Notes under the pieces: model-generated | Database searches by the model: none | The model's input: the letters and a program-made list of their open reading frames with translations, nothing else | Told to the model about the DNA's origin: nothing | Translations under genes and position numbers: made by a program | Assembly (NCBI GenBank): GCA_900696665.1 | Contig: CAADGY010000180.1 | Location: 1-57,040, forward strand | Reading direction: 5' to 3' | DNA from: an uncultured Acidobacteriota bacterium | GTDB taxonomy: Bacteria; Acidobacteriota; Terriglobia; Bryobacterales; Bryobacteraceae | Length of the DNA stretch: 57,040 nt | In this document: positions 36,742 to 45,860 of the stretch, piece after piece | Layout: every line of letters starts with the position of its first letter | Position numbering within the stretch: position 1 is the first letter of the stretch

Positions 36742-37782
36742 TTACCCCTTGCGCCCCAGCATCCAGTCCAGTGCGTCTGAAGTCTGGTAGATCAGCGCTT
36801 CCGGATAGTGCTGGAACGGGTGGAAATACTCGAAAGTGAGATAGTCGCGGTATCCGATCTTCTCCAGTTCAACCAGTACGGCGGGCCAATTTGTGGTGCC
36901 GTCCAGCAGCGGGCGGAACGTGTGCAGGTTGAATTCGTGCGTCCGCTTATCCCACTCCTTGAAATGGATGTTCTTGATTCGCTTGCCCAGGATGGGAACC
37001 CAGTGCTCGGGAAACTGATACTGCATGATGTTGCCGGTATCGAAGTGGACGCGCACCCGGCTGCTGCGAAAGCTGTCCACGAATTCGTTCATCTCCTGCG
37101 GGCTGAAAAGAAATCCGCTGCTGAAGATGTTTTCGAGGTTCAGATAGACGCCAGCCTTTTCGGCAGGGGGAATCATCGCGCGAATCGCCTCCCGCGCCCG
37201 CCGGTAGCAGACGTCGTTCGGCACCGGCTCGAAGCCTTCCACCCACGATGCGTAAACGGCTCCAGGCACCACCAGCAGGTTCTCAGTTCCCAGCAGAGCC
37301 GCCGCTTCGATCATACGTGCGCCCAGGGCCATCGCCTTCTTCCGCTTCTCCGGATCGCTTGCCGTAAGCGGATAAGGCCAGAACAGGAAGGAGCAAACAC
37401 CGCTGATACCGATGCCCACTTTGCGCGCCAACTCCCCGATCTCCTTGATCCGGGCGTCCGATGATTCGGCGGAGAATTCCCCCGTCAGATCGAAGTTCAG
37501 CTCGACGGCGTCGAAGCCCGCGTCTTTTGAGATCTGCAGGCAATCTTTCAGACTCCATTGGCCCGGATAGGGAAACGCCCAGAGGTTGATGGACTTCTTC
37601 ATCTCATAACGGCGTGGTGTGGCTCGCGGGCGCACCGGCTTTTGGGCAGCCGGCGCCGGCTGCGCGGATCCCGCCGCCAGCATGCCTGGCGCCGCAAGGA
37701 ATGCTGCCGAACGTGCCAGCATCTGGCGGCGTCCAGAGGCCGTGCGCGAGTTATCAGCAGAAGCATGATCGTCGTGTTTCAT
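36742..37782 (-). CDS. Exported sugar phosphate isomerase/epimerase-like TIM barrel
   Basis: 346 residues from ATG 37782. A long N-terminus (GRRQMLARSAAFLAAPGM) looks like a Tat signal followed by a Pro/Ala linker. The barrel has AVELNFDLTGEF, LNLENIFSSGF, VRVHFDTGNIMQYQ, NIHFKEWDKR and DYLTFEYFHP, giving the Glu-Asp-His-Glu metal ligands of the xylose-isomerase-like superfamily. It is divergent from the catabolic cluster, sharing the 37783-37979 promoter region, so co-regulation is plausible. Substrate unknown. Confidence 0.85.
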   Translation of the reverse strand: MKHDDHASADNSRTASGRRQMLARSAAFLAAPGMLAAGSAQPAPAAQKPVRPRATPRRYEMKKSINLWAFPYPGQWSLKDCLQISKDAGFDAVELNFDLTGEFSAESSDARIKEIGELARKVGIGISGVCSFLFWPYPLTASDPEKRKKAMALGARMIEAAALLGTENLLVVPGAVYASWVEGFEPVPNDVCYRRAREAIRAMIPPAEKAGVYLNLENIFSSGFLFSPQEMNEFVDSFRSSRVRVHFDTGNIMQYQFPEHWVPILGKRIKNIHFKEWDKRTHEFNLHTFRPLLDGTTNWPAVLVELEKIGYRDYLTFEYFHPFQHYPEALIYQTSDALDWMLGRKG

Positions 37783-37891
37783 AGAAGTATTCGTGATTTT
37801 AACAACCCGCGCACCCGGCAGCGCGATGCGGGGCCTGCATCCTGCTTGTTGCACGATGTGAAACTTGCGATGTACAAATTTGAAAATATGG

Positions 37892-37920
37892 TTGACCTAT
37901 GAGATAAAAAGACCTTAAAC
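37892..37920 (+). promoter_or_regulatory. Candidate promoter of the 38-44.8 kb cluster
   Basis: TTGACC (37892-37897), 17-bp spacer, TTAAAC (37915-37920), in an AT-rich stretch within a GC-rich region. A CAAATTTG palindrome lies just upstream. GGAG precedes ATG 37980. Confidence 0.4.
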
Positions 37921-37979
37921 TTAATGTTCGGCTTGTTGTAGCCGGCGGATAGGGAAACAGGCCGAAAACAGGAGTTCCC

Positions 37980-39065
37980 ATGAGCGGCTTTTCTGTCGGT
38001 TTCATCGGTCTTTCCCACCTCCACCCGAAAAGCTACATGCCCGTATTTGGGGCCGTGGCTGGAATGAAGGTGGTAGCAGCGGCGGAAGGCAACCCCACGG
38101 TGCTCGAAGCTTTCACGCGCGACTTTCCGGTCCGCGGCTATGCGGACTGGCGCGAAATGCTGGACCGGGAGCGGCTGGACCTGGCGGTGCTGTTCCTGCC
38201 CCATAACCTCTGCCCCGAAGCGGCCATTGCCTGTGCGGAAAAGGGTGTACACGTACTCGCGGAAAAGCCCATGGCGGCGGGCTCGGACGGTCTGCGGTGC
38301 ATGATGGCGGCTTGCGCCAAAGCGGGCGTCATTTTATCGACGCCGTATGTCTGGCGCTATCATCCGGTGGCCCGCGCGATGAAGCAGTACGTCGGCGATG
38401 GCGTGTTGGGCCGGATCGTAGGCGGCGAAGGCCGCTGTGCTGCGGGCCGTCTTCACCGCTACATCGAAGGCAACGCCGCCTGGATGCTGAACCGGCGAAT
38501 GAGCGGTGGCGGGCCCATGTACAACCTCGGCGTTCACTGGATCGACCTTTACCGCTGGATGCTCGATGACGAAGTCGTGGAGGTCGTCGGCAAGAACGTC
38601 AAAATCAACCAGGACTACGATATCGAGGACAATTCGTTCGCGCTGCTCACTTTTTCGCGGGGAACGGTGCTGGCGCTCGACATCAGCTACACGGTGCCGG
38701 ATTCGTTTCCGGCGGGCCGCGATTTATACCTCGCATTGCGCGGGACGGCCGGTGTGCTTTCCTGGAGTCCGTCGTTTGAAGGCATCCGGGAGAACCTTTT
38801 CGTGTGCAGCGATGCGCCCGGGTTTGCGCCCGCCACGCGCCGGCGCATCGATTTCGAACTCGACCCACAGCCTGGCTACGCGGGTCCTCTCACGCTGCCG
38901 TTCCTCAAAGAGCTCGCACAGTCCATACGGGAAGGCAAGCCCGCCGCCATTACAGGAGAGGACGGCCTGCGCGCCCTGGAAGTAGTGGAAGCGATTTACG
39001 AATCCGCCGAAAGCGGGCGCGCCGTGTCCCTGGCCGGTGTGCTCGCCACAGCGGAAAAAGGATAA
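37980..39065 (+). CDS. Gfo/Idh/MocA-family dehydrogenase, cluster gene 1
   Basis: 361 residues, cytoplasmic (no signal). The N-terminal Rossmann region is VGFIGLSHLHP rather than the usual GxGxxG, so coenzyme binding may differ. The catalytic block AEKPMAAGS (EKP near 96) and the substrate domain (SGGGPMYNLGVHWIDLYRWM, carrying the conserved Gly-Gly-Gly, His and Asp) look intact. It should oxidise or reduce a hydroxyl/keto carbon of a sugar or cyclitol. First of six tightly packed genes; the next start is 3 bp beyond its stop. Confidence 0.9.
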   Translation: MSGFSVGFIGLSHLHPKSYMPVFGAVAGMKVVAAAEGNPTVLEAFTRDFPVRGYADWREMLDRERLDLAVLFLPHNLCPEAAIACAEKGVHVLAEKPMAAGSDGLRCMMAACAKAGVILSTPYVWRYHPVARAMKQYVGDGVLGRIVGGEGRCAAGRLHRYIEGNAAWMLNRRMSGGGPMYNLGVHWIDLYRWMLDDEVVEVVGKNVKINQDYDIEDNSFALLTFSRGTVLALDISYTVPDSFPAGRDLYLALRGTAGVLSWSPSFEGIRENLFVCSDAPGFAPATRRRIDFELDPQPGYAGPLTLPFLKELAQSIREGKPAAITGEDGLRALEVVEAIYESAESGRAVSLAGVLATAEKG

Positions 39066-39068
39066 AAG

Positions 39069-40076
39069 ATGAAAGTCGTCGTTACCGATTACATTGAACC
39101 GGATCTGACTTGGGAAGCCGGAAAACTCGGCGGCCAAGGGATCGAGTTCGCGCATCACCAGCTCAAGTTCGCACCCTTTGACGACGTGGCGGCGGCTACA
39201 CACGACGCCGACGTGGTGGTGGTGAACATGGTTCCCATCACCCGCGAACTGATCGAAGGCTGGACACGGTGCAGGCTGGTGATTCGTCACGGTGTGGGCT
39301 ATGACAACGTAGACCGCGCCGCGCTCGACGAGGCGGGTATACCGCTCTGCTACATCCCCGATTACTGCGTGGAGGAAGTGGCCGAGCAAGCTATCGCGCT
39401 GATCTTCGCCTGTGCGCGCCGCATCCCGAGGAGCCGGATGGTTCTTGACGAATCGTCTCAAAACGGCCGCTGGGATTTTAAAGACGTCATTCCGATGTTC
39501 CGCATGGCCGGTCAGAAGCTCGGCATCCTCGGCTGCGGCCGCATTGGAAGCCGCGTGTACCAGAAACTGAAAAGCTTCGGATTCGAATTTGTCATCTGCG
39601 ATCCCTATCTGAGCGAAAAGCGGAAACACGAATTGAATATCGAACTGGTGGACAAGGAGACTCTGTTCCGCGAATCCGACTTCATCACGATTCATACGCC
39701 GCTGACGCAGGAAACCCGCTACATGGTGAACCGCGACACACTGGCGCTGATGAAGCCAACGGCCTACCTGGTGAACACCGCGCGTGGCGGCATGGTGGAC
39801 GTCGATGCGCTGGCGGAAGCATTGAGGAAGGGCGTGATTGCAGGCGCCGGTATCGACGTCTATGAGACGGAGCCGCCGCGCCCGGATTATCCTCTTTTCG
39901 GCTTGCCCAATGCTATCCTGACGCCACACCTGGCGTGGTATTCCGAAGACGCCGGATGGAAGATTAGGGAAATTATCGTGTTGGAGATCGAGCGTTTCGC
40001 GGCGGGGCTGCCGCCGCGTTACGTCGCCAATAATGTGAGCGCGCCGCGCATGCCAGCCGAGACAGGAAGGTCATAG
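39069..40076 (+). CDS. CtBP-like D-isomer-specific 2-hydroxyacid dehydrogenase, cluster gene 2
   Basis: 335 residues. NAD-binding GCGRIG is at 155-160; catalytic residues are R239 (NTARGG), E268 (DVYETEP) and H287 (TPHLAWYSE). The TPHLAWYSE end block and the early RHGVGYDNVD are those of the C-terminal-binding-protein/phosphoglycerate-dehydrogenase-like branch. It should convert a 2-hydroxyacid to the 2-oxoacid or the reverse. Two bases separate it from the aminotransferase, a natural partner for the 2-oxo product. Confidence 0.92.
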   Translation: MKVVVTDYIEPDLTWEAGKLGGQGIEFAHHQLKFAPFDDVAAATHDADVVVVNMVPITRELIEGWTRCRLVIRHGVGYDNVDRAALDEAGIPLCYIPDYCVEEVAEQAIALIFACARRIPRSRMVLDESSQNGRWDFKDVIPMFRMAGQKLGILGCGRIGSRVYQKLKSFGFEFVICDPYLSEKRKHELNIELVDKETLFRESDFITIHTPLTQETRYMVNRDTLALMKPTAYLVNTARGGMVDVDALAEALRKGVIAGAGIDVYETEPPRPDYPLFGLPNAILTPHLAWYSEDAGWKIREIIVLEIERFAAGLPPRYVANNVSAPRMPAETGRS

Positions 40077-40078
40077 TC

Positions 40079-41407
40079 ATGGGAACTGAAACAACTGCTG
40101 CCGCCCGGGTTCACTGCCAACTCCCCGGGCCGCGCTCGCGCGAGTTGTTTGAGCGCTGGGCGAAAGTGGAAGCGCAATGCACCGGCTACCAGGCGCGCGT
40201 ATGTTGGGACCACGCCAACGGTGTAGTGGTCACCGACGTGGATGGCAATACGTTTATCGACTGGACCTCCGGCGTACTGGTGACCAACGTGGGGCATTCT
40301 CATCCACGCCTGGTGGAGGCAGTGCAGACTGCCTGCGCCAAGCTGATGAACAACTACGAGTGCCTGAATGAGCCGCGCGTGAACGCCGCCGAAAAGCTGG
40401 TGCAGATTCTGCCCGCGCATCTCGACAAGTGCTTCTTCCTGAGCACGGGAAGCGAGGCCACCGAAGCCTGTATCCGCCTGATGAAACGCAAGAGCGGTAA
40501 ATTCGAGGTCATCAGCTTTCATGGCGGATTCCACGGCCGAACGTACGCGGCGCTGGGCGCCGGAGGTCTCGCCGGGCCGAAAAAAGGATATGGACCGACG
40601 CTGCCCGGTTCCATTCGTGTACCGTTCCCGTATTGCTACCGTTGTCCGTTCCGTGCATCTCCCGAGACCTGCGACATGCTGTGCCTGGACTATCTCGACG
40701 ATGCCGTGCGGGCTAACAGTACCGGGAGCCTCGCAGGCGTCATTGTGGAGGCGTACCTGGGCGCGGCCGGATTCATCTTCGCGCCCCCGGGATGGTTCCC
40801 CAGGCTTGAACAGTGGATTCGCGACCGAGGGCTGCTGTTCACTCTTGACGAAGTGCAATCATCCTTCGGACGGACAGGCAAGCTGTTCGCGATGGAATGG
40901 GAGAACCTGGCGCCGGACCTGGTGGCGCTCGGGAAGGGTATCGGCAGCGGCGTACCGGCCTCCGGTGTTGCCGCACGCGGCGAGGTCATCGGCGTGCTCG
41001 GTCCGGGTGAGATGAGCAGCACCATGGGCGGGAACCCGGTTGCGTGTGCTGCGGTGGTTGCAGTCGTCGACATCATGCAGAGCGAAAAGCTCCACGATAA
41101 CGCCCTGCGGATGGGCGAGGTGATGAAAGCCCGGCTGCTCCAGATCCAGGAAAAATCTCCTTACGCCGGCGATGTGCGCGGGCGGGGTCTGGTGATGGGC
41201 GTGGAGTTGGTCAAAGACAAGAAGACCAAGGAACCGGCGCCGGATCTGACGCGCAAGCTGATCGATGTGGCGGCGCAGAACGGACTACTTATCGGTTCCG
41301 TGGGCGTTTTCGGCAATGTGATTCGCGTAGCGCCACCACTGGTGATCAGCGAAGCAGAGACCCACGAGAGCCTGGACATTTTCGAGAAGTCGCTGGCACA
41401 ACTCTGA
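40079..41407 (+). CDS. Class III PLP aminotransferase (GABA/ornithine-type), cluster gene 3
   Basis: 442 residues. STGSEA (122-127) and HGGFHGRT bind PLP; DEVQ (257-260) precedes the Schiff-base lysine K286 in ALGKGIGSG. A Cys-rich insert (PYCYRCPFRASPETC) is shared with archaeal and some bacterial members that include amino-acid racemases. So the activity may be a transaminase on an omega-amino acid or amino sugar, or a racemase. Spacing of 2 bp upstream and 12 bp downstream keeps it in the cluster. Confidence 0.92.
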   Translation: MGTETTAAARVHCQLPGPRSRELFERWAKVEAQCTGYQARVCWDHANGVVVTDVDGNTFIDWTSGVLVTNVGHSHPRLVEAVQTACAKLMNNYECLNEPRVNAAEKLVQILPAHLDKCFFLSTGSEATEACIRLMKRKSGKFEVISFHGGFHGRTYAALGAGGLAGPKKGYGPTLPGSIRVPFPYCYRCPFRASPETCDMLCLDYLDDAVRANSTGSLAGVIVEAYLGAAGFIFAPPGWFPRLEQWIRDRGLLFTLDEVQSSFGRTGKLFAMEWENLAPDLVALGKGIGSGVPASGVAARGEVIGVLGPGEMSSTMGGNPVACAAVVAVVDIMQSEKLHDNALRMGEVMKARLLQIQEKSPYAGDVRGRGLVMGVELVKDKKTKEPAPDLTRKLIDVAAQNGLLIGSVGVFGNVIRVAPPLVISEAETHESLDIFEKSLAQL

Positions 41408-41419
41408 TCGGGAAACAAC

Positions 41420-42676
41420 ATGACCACAGACATTTCTTTAAGCGAATTGCGGGAAGCGGTGGCAAGTGTTCGTGACGACGCGCAGCAATTCCTGTGCGAA
41501 CTGATTCGAGTGCCATCGCTGCCGGGTAAGGAAGCGGATGCGATCGCCTGCGCCGAAAAGTGGTTTGCCGGGAAGGCGGAAGTTGAGCGCGCTCCCCTCT
41601 CCAACAGCCTGCGGCAGGATGAGGATTACGCGGACCCGGTGCCCGGCATCGAATACGACGGCCGCTGGAACCTGCGCGTGCGCGTGCCCGGTTCGGGCGG
41701 CGGCCGGTCGCTGCTGTTCAACACGCACCTGGACGTTGTGCCCGCCTCGGAAGGACAAAGTCGCCCGTTCGATCCGGTGGTTGACAACGGGATCGTGCGC
41801 GGACGCGGCGCCTGTGATGCGAAGGGACAGGCGGCGGCGATTTTTGCCGTCATCGCCGCGCTTCATCGCCTGGGCGTCCGGTTGAACGGCGACCTTCTTG
41901 CTCACCTTGTGGTGGAGGAGGAGGTGGGCGGCAACGGCACTCTCGCCATGATCCGTAAGGGCGAGCAGGCCGATGCCTGCATCGTGATGGAACCGACGGA
42001 CCAGCGCATTCTGTCCTCCGTTCGAGGCGCGGTCTGGTTCCGCGTGATTTGCACCGGAAAGCCTGGGCACAGCGGCAGCGCGGGAAGCACCGTCAGCGCG
42101 CTCAAAATGGCGGTGCGGGTAATGGAGATTCTCGAAGGCTACCACGCGCGCCTGCTTGCTTCCTCGCGTGGCATCGCGATGTTCGACGACTACCCCAATC
42201 CCATGCCCATCACTTTCGGAAAGCTGAACGCCGGAAACTGGCCCGCTTCGGCACCCGCCGAAGCGGTCATCGAAGGAGTGCTCGGCCTGCTGCCGAACAA
42301 AACCCGCTACGAAGTAATGGAAGAGATGAGGCAGGCGATCGCGTCCGGAGCCGATGAATGGCTCCGCGAGCACTTCAGGCTGGAGTTCATGTACCGGCAC
42401 GATGCGCACGTGCTCGATCCCTCTCATCCGCTGGCCGCGGGGCTTTCCACTGCCTGTCGTGAAGCGGGCTTGGCAGGGGACATCGGCGCCATGACCGCTT
42501 CCTGCGATTCGTGGTTTTACAACAACCAGTTGAAGATTCCGTCGGTTGTCTTCGGCCCGGGCAGTCTCTCAGTAGCCCACTCACGCGAGGAACATATCCA
42601 CATGGATGATATTTGCAGTGCCGCGGTGGCGCTGCTCAATTTCGCCCGGAACTGGTGCGGGAGGAGCGAACCGTGA
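41420..42676 (+). CDS. M20-family deacylase (ArgE/DapE type), cluster gene 4
   Basis: 418 residues. Zinc ligands and catalytic residues follow the ArgE/DapE order: NTHLDVVP (H103, D105), GACDAKGQ (D133), VEEEVGG (E167/E168), MEPTD (E191) and EEHIHMDD near 394. The dimerisation lid spans about 200-310 (GKPGHSGSAGS). It should hydrolyse an N-acyl or N-succinyl amine in the cytoplasm, a fit with an N-acylated amino substrate for the neighbouring aminotransferase. Its stop overlaps the next start (GTGA). Confidence 0.92.
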   Translation: MTTDISLSELREAVASVRDDAQQFLCELIRVPSLPGKEADAIACAEKWFAGKAEVERAPLSNSLRQDEDYADPVPGIEYDGRWNLRVRVPGSGGGRSLLFNTHLDVVPASEGQSRPFDPVVDNGIVRGRGACDAKGQAAAIFAVIAALHRLGVRLNGDLLAHLVVEEEVGGNGTLAMIRKGEQADACIVMEPTDQRILSSVRGAVWFRVICTGKPGHSGSAGSTVSALKMAVRVMEILEGYHARLLASSRGIAMFDDYPNPMPITFGKLNAGNWPASAPAEAVIEGVLGLLPNKTRYEVMEEMRQAIASGADEWLREHFRLEFMYRHDAHVLDPSHPLAAGLSTACREAGLAGDIGAMTASCDSWFYNNQLKIPSVVFGPGSLSVAHSREEHIHMDDICSAAVALLNFARNWCGRSEP

Positions 42677-43710
42677 AGGCAATCGTCAAAACGCAAAAGG
42701 GGCCCGGCTTCGTCGAATTGATGGATATGCCAGAGCCGGTAATCGGCTCCGGGGAAGTGCTGATCGAAGTAAAGGCGTGCGGAATCTGCGGCACGGATGT
42801 GCACGTCCTGCACGATGAGTTTCCCTACTGGCCGCCCGTGATTCTCGGCCACGAGTTCGCGGGACAGATTGTCGAGACCGGGCCCGGCGCAACCCTGTTC
42901 CAAAAGGGTGACCGCGTCGTGGGAGAACCGCACACGCAAGCCTGCGGCCAGTGCTATCTGTGCCGCACGGGAAACATACAGATCTGCCGCATGAAGCGCT
43001 CGCCGGGCTGGGGAATCCACGGTGCGTTCACGCGGTATCTGAAGATGCCGGAACGGCTGCTGCATCGGATTCCCGATAACGTCGGCTACGAAGCCGCGGC
43101 GGTAGTGGAACCGGCGGCCAACACCGTACACGACATTATCGAGCGTGCCAAAATCGAGGCTGGCGACTTTGTGGTTGTCGTGGGTCCGGGACCCATCGGC
43201 CTGCTCGCCGCGATGACGGCTCGCGCGGGCGGCTCGCGCCGCGCTGTCGTCATTGGCGCGAAGCAGGACGAAGCGGTGCGGCTCGCGAAGGCGCGCGAAC
43301 TGGGCTTCGACACACTGGTGGCGGGCGGCGCGATCGACCCGTTGGAGGCGGTCCTCGAGATGACCGGCGGCATCGGGGCGGATCTGGTCGTCGAATGCAG
43401 CGGATCGGGGGCGGGCATCGCCTCGGCGATCGACCTGGTGCGCAAGAAAGGCCGTATCTGCGCGATCGGGCTCACCGGCAAACAGACCATCCCGTTCCCG
43501 TGGGACAAAGCGGCGTTCAAAGTCTGCGATCTAATCTTCAACCTGTCCACCAGCTACACGAGTTGGGACCGGACAATCAACCTGGTGGCCGCTGGAATGC
43601 TGCCTGTCGAAAAAGTAATTTCACACCGGTTGCCGCTTTCGAAGTGGGACGATGCCATCCGGGAGATCGAGGCGCAGACGGCGCTCAAAGTTCTGCTGAT
43701 GCCGGTATAG
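42673..43710 (+). CDS. Zinc-dependent MDR alcohol dehydrogenase, cluster gene 5
   Basis: 345 residues from GTG 42673, overlapping the deacylase stop. Catalytic zinc ligands are C39 (CGICGTD), H60 and E61 (GHE); structural zinc Cys are C91, C94, C97 and C105. GPGPIG supplies the NAD(P) site. The layout is that of sorbitol/threonine-type dehydrogenases, so a polyol or 2-amino-3-hydroxy compound is a reasonable substrate. All catalytic residues are present. Confidence 0.93.
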   Translation: MKAIVKTQKGPGFVELMDMPEPVIGSGEVLIEVKACGICGTDVHVLHDEFPYWPPVILGHEFAGQIVETGPGATLFQKGDRVVGEPHTQACGQCYLCRTGNIQICRMKRSPGWGIHGAFTRYLKMPERLLHRIPDNVGYEAAAVVEPAANTVHDIIERAKIEAGDFVVVVGPGPIGLLAAMTARAGGSRRAVVIGAKQDEAVRLAKARELGFDTLVAGGAIDPLEAVLEMTGGIGADLVVECSGSGAGIASAIDLVRKKGRICAIGLTGKQTIPFPWDKAAFKVCDLIFNLSTSYTSWDRTINLVAAGMLPVEKVISHRLPLSKWDDAIREIEAQTALKVLLMPV

Positions 43711-43728
43711 CGAAGCGAAGGAGACTAT

Positions 43729-44796
43729 GTGCGAGATTCACGCGTAGGATTTGGATTGCTAGGCGCGGGGCTGATTGCTCCCTTTCACGCCCGCGCTCTT
43801 CAGGCTTCGAAAGTCGCGGAGTTGGTTGCCGCGGCGGATCTGGACGCCGCGCGGCTGACGCGAATCACGGACACGTTCGGCTGCAAAGGGTATTCGTCGC
43901 TCGAAGCGATGCTCGAAGACCCGGCTGTCGATGTCGTCAGCGTCATCACGCCGAATCATCTTCACGCCGATGCCGTGCTCAAGGCCGCGGCGGCGGGCAA
44001 ACATGTGCTGATTGAAAAACCGCCGGCGATGTCGCTCCGCGAAGTGGATGAGATGGAGGCAGCGTGCGGCAAGGCAGGCGTGAAGGCTTGCGTTACCGTG
44101 CAGTGCCGGACCCGGAAAGCGGTGCAGGCCATTCGCGGCGCGCTGGCCGCTGGACGGTTTGGGAAAATCTATCACGCCGACGCCTATATGAAATGGTTCC
44201 GCTCCACGGAATACTACCGTTCGGACGCCTGGCGCATGTCGCGGCGTTCGGGTGCGGGCGTCACCATCCAACAGGCGTTTCACTATGTAGACCTGCTGCA
44301 ATACCTGGTTGGGCCGGCAAAAACGGTCGAGGCCCGCATGACCAACCTGGCCCATCCCGATATCGACGTAGAAGATACGCTCCTGTCATTCGTCACGTAT
44401 GAGAACGGCGCGCAAGGCGTGGTGCAGGCATCTACGGCCTTGTGGCCGGGAACCGACGTCCGCATCGAGATCAACGGCGAAAACGGCACCGCCATCATGG
44501 TGGGCGAGCGCGTCGACACATGGAAGTTTCGCGAGGAGCGTCCGGAAGACAAGGAGATCCGCACCTATGGAAGCGCCGCGGTGCAGACTGGCGCAACCGG
44601 CGCCGCCGATCTCGGCTTCCAGGATCACCAGGTGGTGATCGACGATATGGCATGCGCCATTCTTAGTGGCCGGGAGCCGATGATCGGACTCGCGAGCGTG
44701 CGGCCCACTCTCGAATGGAGTCTTGCGATGTACCTTTCGGCAAAATCAGGCGCTGCGGTCACACTGCCGCTGTTGGACGAATCGGCGGTCTGGTAG
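43729..44796 (+). CDS. Gfo/Idh/MocA-family dehydrogenase, cluster gene 6
   Basis: 355 residues from GTG 43729, 18 bp after the MDR gene with GAAGGAGA ahead. It has a standard GLLGAGLIA Rossmann motif and EKPPAM, plus GAGVTIQQAFHYVDLLQY in the substrate domain. It is distinct from the first Gfo/Idh member of the cluster and has a regular nucleotide motif, so the two probably act on different carbons or intermediates. It ends 6 bp before the convergent IclR gene. Confidence 0.92.
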   Translation: MRDSRVGFGLLGAGLIAPFHARALQASKVAELVAAADLDAARLTRITDTFGCKGYSSLEAMLEDPAVDVVSVITPNHLHADAVLKAAAAGKHVLIEKPPAMSLREVDEMEAACGKAGVKACVTVQCRTRKAVQAIRGALAAGRFGKIYHADAYMKWFRSTEYYRSDAWRMSRRSGAGVTIQQAFHYVDLLQYLVGPAKTVEARMTNLAHPDIDVEDTLLSFVTYENGAQGVVQASTALWPGTDVRIEINGENGTAIMVGERVDTWKFREERPEDKEIRTYGSAAVQTGATGAADLGFQDHQVVIDDMACAILSGREPMIGLASVRPTLEWSLAMYLSAKSGAAVTLPLLDESAVW

Positions 44797-44802
44797 TTTG
44801 CT

Positions 44803-45576
44803 TTAGCCTGTTGCACGGAGGCGTTCCGTGATCTCCCGGGCGGCAGCGCGCGCCGCCCTGGAGAACTCCTCGATCTTGCCGTCCGCCATCCGGGCTACCG
44901 GTCCGGAGATGCTGACCGCGGCTACCGCCGTCCGCGTAGGGTTCAGGACCGGCGCCGCCAGGCAGCGGACACCGATCACGCTTTCCTCATCGTCGATGGC
45001 GTATTCCTGCGCACGCACGCGTTCCAGTTCATTACGAAGTTCGTCCGCCGAAGCGATGGTGTGTGGCGTATAGGCTTGGAAAGCAAACAAGGTGATGACG
45101 GATTCTCTCTCTTCAGCCGGCAGGTAAGCCAGTATCGCTTTGCCTAATGCGGTACGGTAAGCGATGGCGCGGGTACCCGCGCTCGATACCAGCCGGAAGC
45201 TTTGGGGGCTCTCCAGACCGTCCAGGTACATCACCTCCAGGCCATCAAGTATGCCCAGGTTTACCGTTTCCTGCGTGATGCGCCACAACTCGCGAAGAGG
45301 CGCCTGGGCGGCTTCTCGAAGGTTCACCTCGGAAACCGGACGCGGACCTAGTTGAAGCAGTTTCTCCCCCACGCGATAGCCACCCTTGGCATCGCGAGTG
45401 ACGTATCGCTGGGTTTCGAGGTGGGCCAGAATACGGGAGGCTGTGCTCTTGTTGACGGTGGTTTGCTCACTGATGGCTTTCAGCGTCAGTGGCGCGGGAG
45501 AGTCCTGTACGGCCTCAATAATGGAAAACGTCTTTGCCAGAACCCGGATTGGCTTGGATTTTCGAAACTCCTTCAC
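44803..45576 (-). CDS. IclR-family transcriptional regulator
   Basis: 257 residues from GTG 45576. Residues 10-65 are the winged HTH (LAKTFSIIEAVQDS, TLKAISEQTTVNKSTASRIL); residues 80-250 are the IclR effector domain (REAAQAPLRELWRITQETVN, ALGKAILAYL, GVRCLAAPVLN). It is convergent with the six-gene cluster and co-transcribed with the zinc-ribbon gene 9 bp upstream. IclR members sense pathway intermediates, so it is the obvious candidate regulator of the cluster and of the divergent amidohydrolase (inferred). Confidence 0.92.
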   Translation of the reverse strand: MKEFRKSKPIRVLAKTFSIIEAVQDSPAPLTLKAISEQTTVNKSTASRILAHLETQRYVTRDAKGGYRVGEKLLQLGPRPVSEVNLREAAQAPLRELWRITQETVNLGILDGLEVMYLDGLESPQSFRLVSSAGTRAIAYRTALGKAILAYLPAEERESVITLFAFQAYTPHTIASADELRNELERVRAQEYAIDDEESVIGVRCLAAPVLNPTRTAVAAVSISGPVARMADGKIEEFSRAARAAAREITERLRATG

Positions 45577-45585
45577 GTCTTGCGC

Positions 45586-45816
45586 TCATCCCCTACGCGG
45601 AAGTACGCATCCGCAGGAATGGCACACCGCCGCGCCGGGGTCGAGTACTTGCGCACAATACGCACAGCGCATCACTCCATCGGGCGGAAGTTTACGTAGC
45701 GGAATGATGTCTTCTCCTGGTACGAACATCGTTCCGCAGGAGTGGCAGACGGCTGCGTTCCGGTCCACCACCTGTTCGCAGTGTTTACATATCCAGACTT
45801 CTTGTGCTACTGGCAT
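45586..45816 (-). CDS. Small double zinc-ribbon protein
   Basis: 76 residues. Two four-Cys units: CKHC...CHSC and CAYC...CHSC, each holding one predicted zinc. Between them is a short acidic/hydrophobic linker (FVPGEDIIPLRKLPPDG). No other domain. It heads the operon with the IclR gene. Such proteins may bind nucleic acid or partner proteins, or store zinc; its pairing with a regulator is unusual. Cys spacing makes coding status firm. Confidence 0.85.
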   Translation of the reverse strand: MPVAQEVWICKHCEQVVDRNAAVCHSCGTMFVPGEDIIPLRKLPPDGVMRCAYCAQVLDPGAAVCHSCGCVLPRRG

Positions 45817-45860
45817 TGGTATGCACTCCCGCTGGCGCGCGAATCACTTCAGTGGGCGCT

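Noticed and set aside
38724..39929. Long open minus-strand frame of about 400 codons antisense to the 2-hydroxyacid dehydrogenase
   Set aside because: It mirrors a gene with full catalytic motifs, has an odd His/Arg-rich composition and no recognisable domain; GC-rich genes often leave such open antisense frames.
41438..42427. Open minus-strand frame of about 330 codons antisense to the M20 deacylase
   Set aside because: Same reason; the plus strand carries the complete zinc-peptidase signature.
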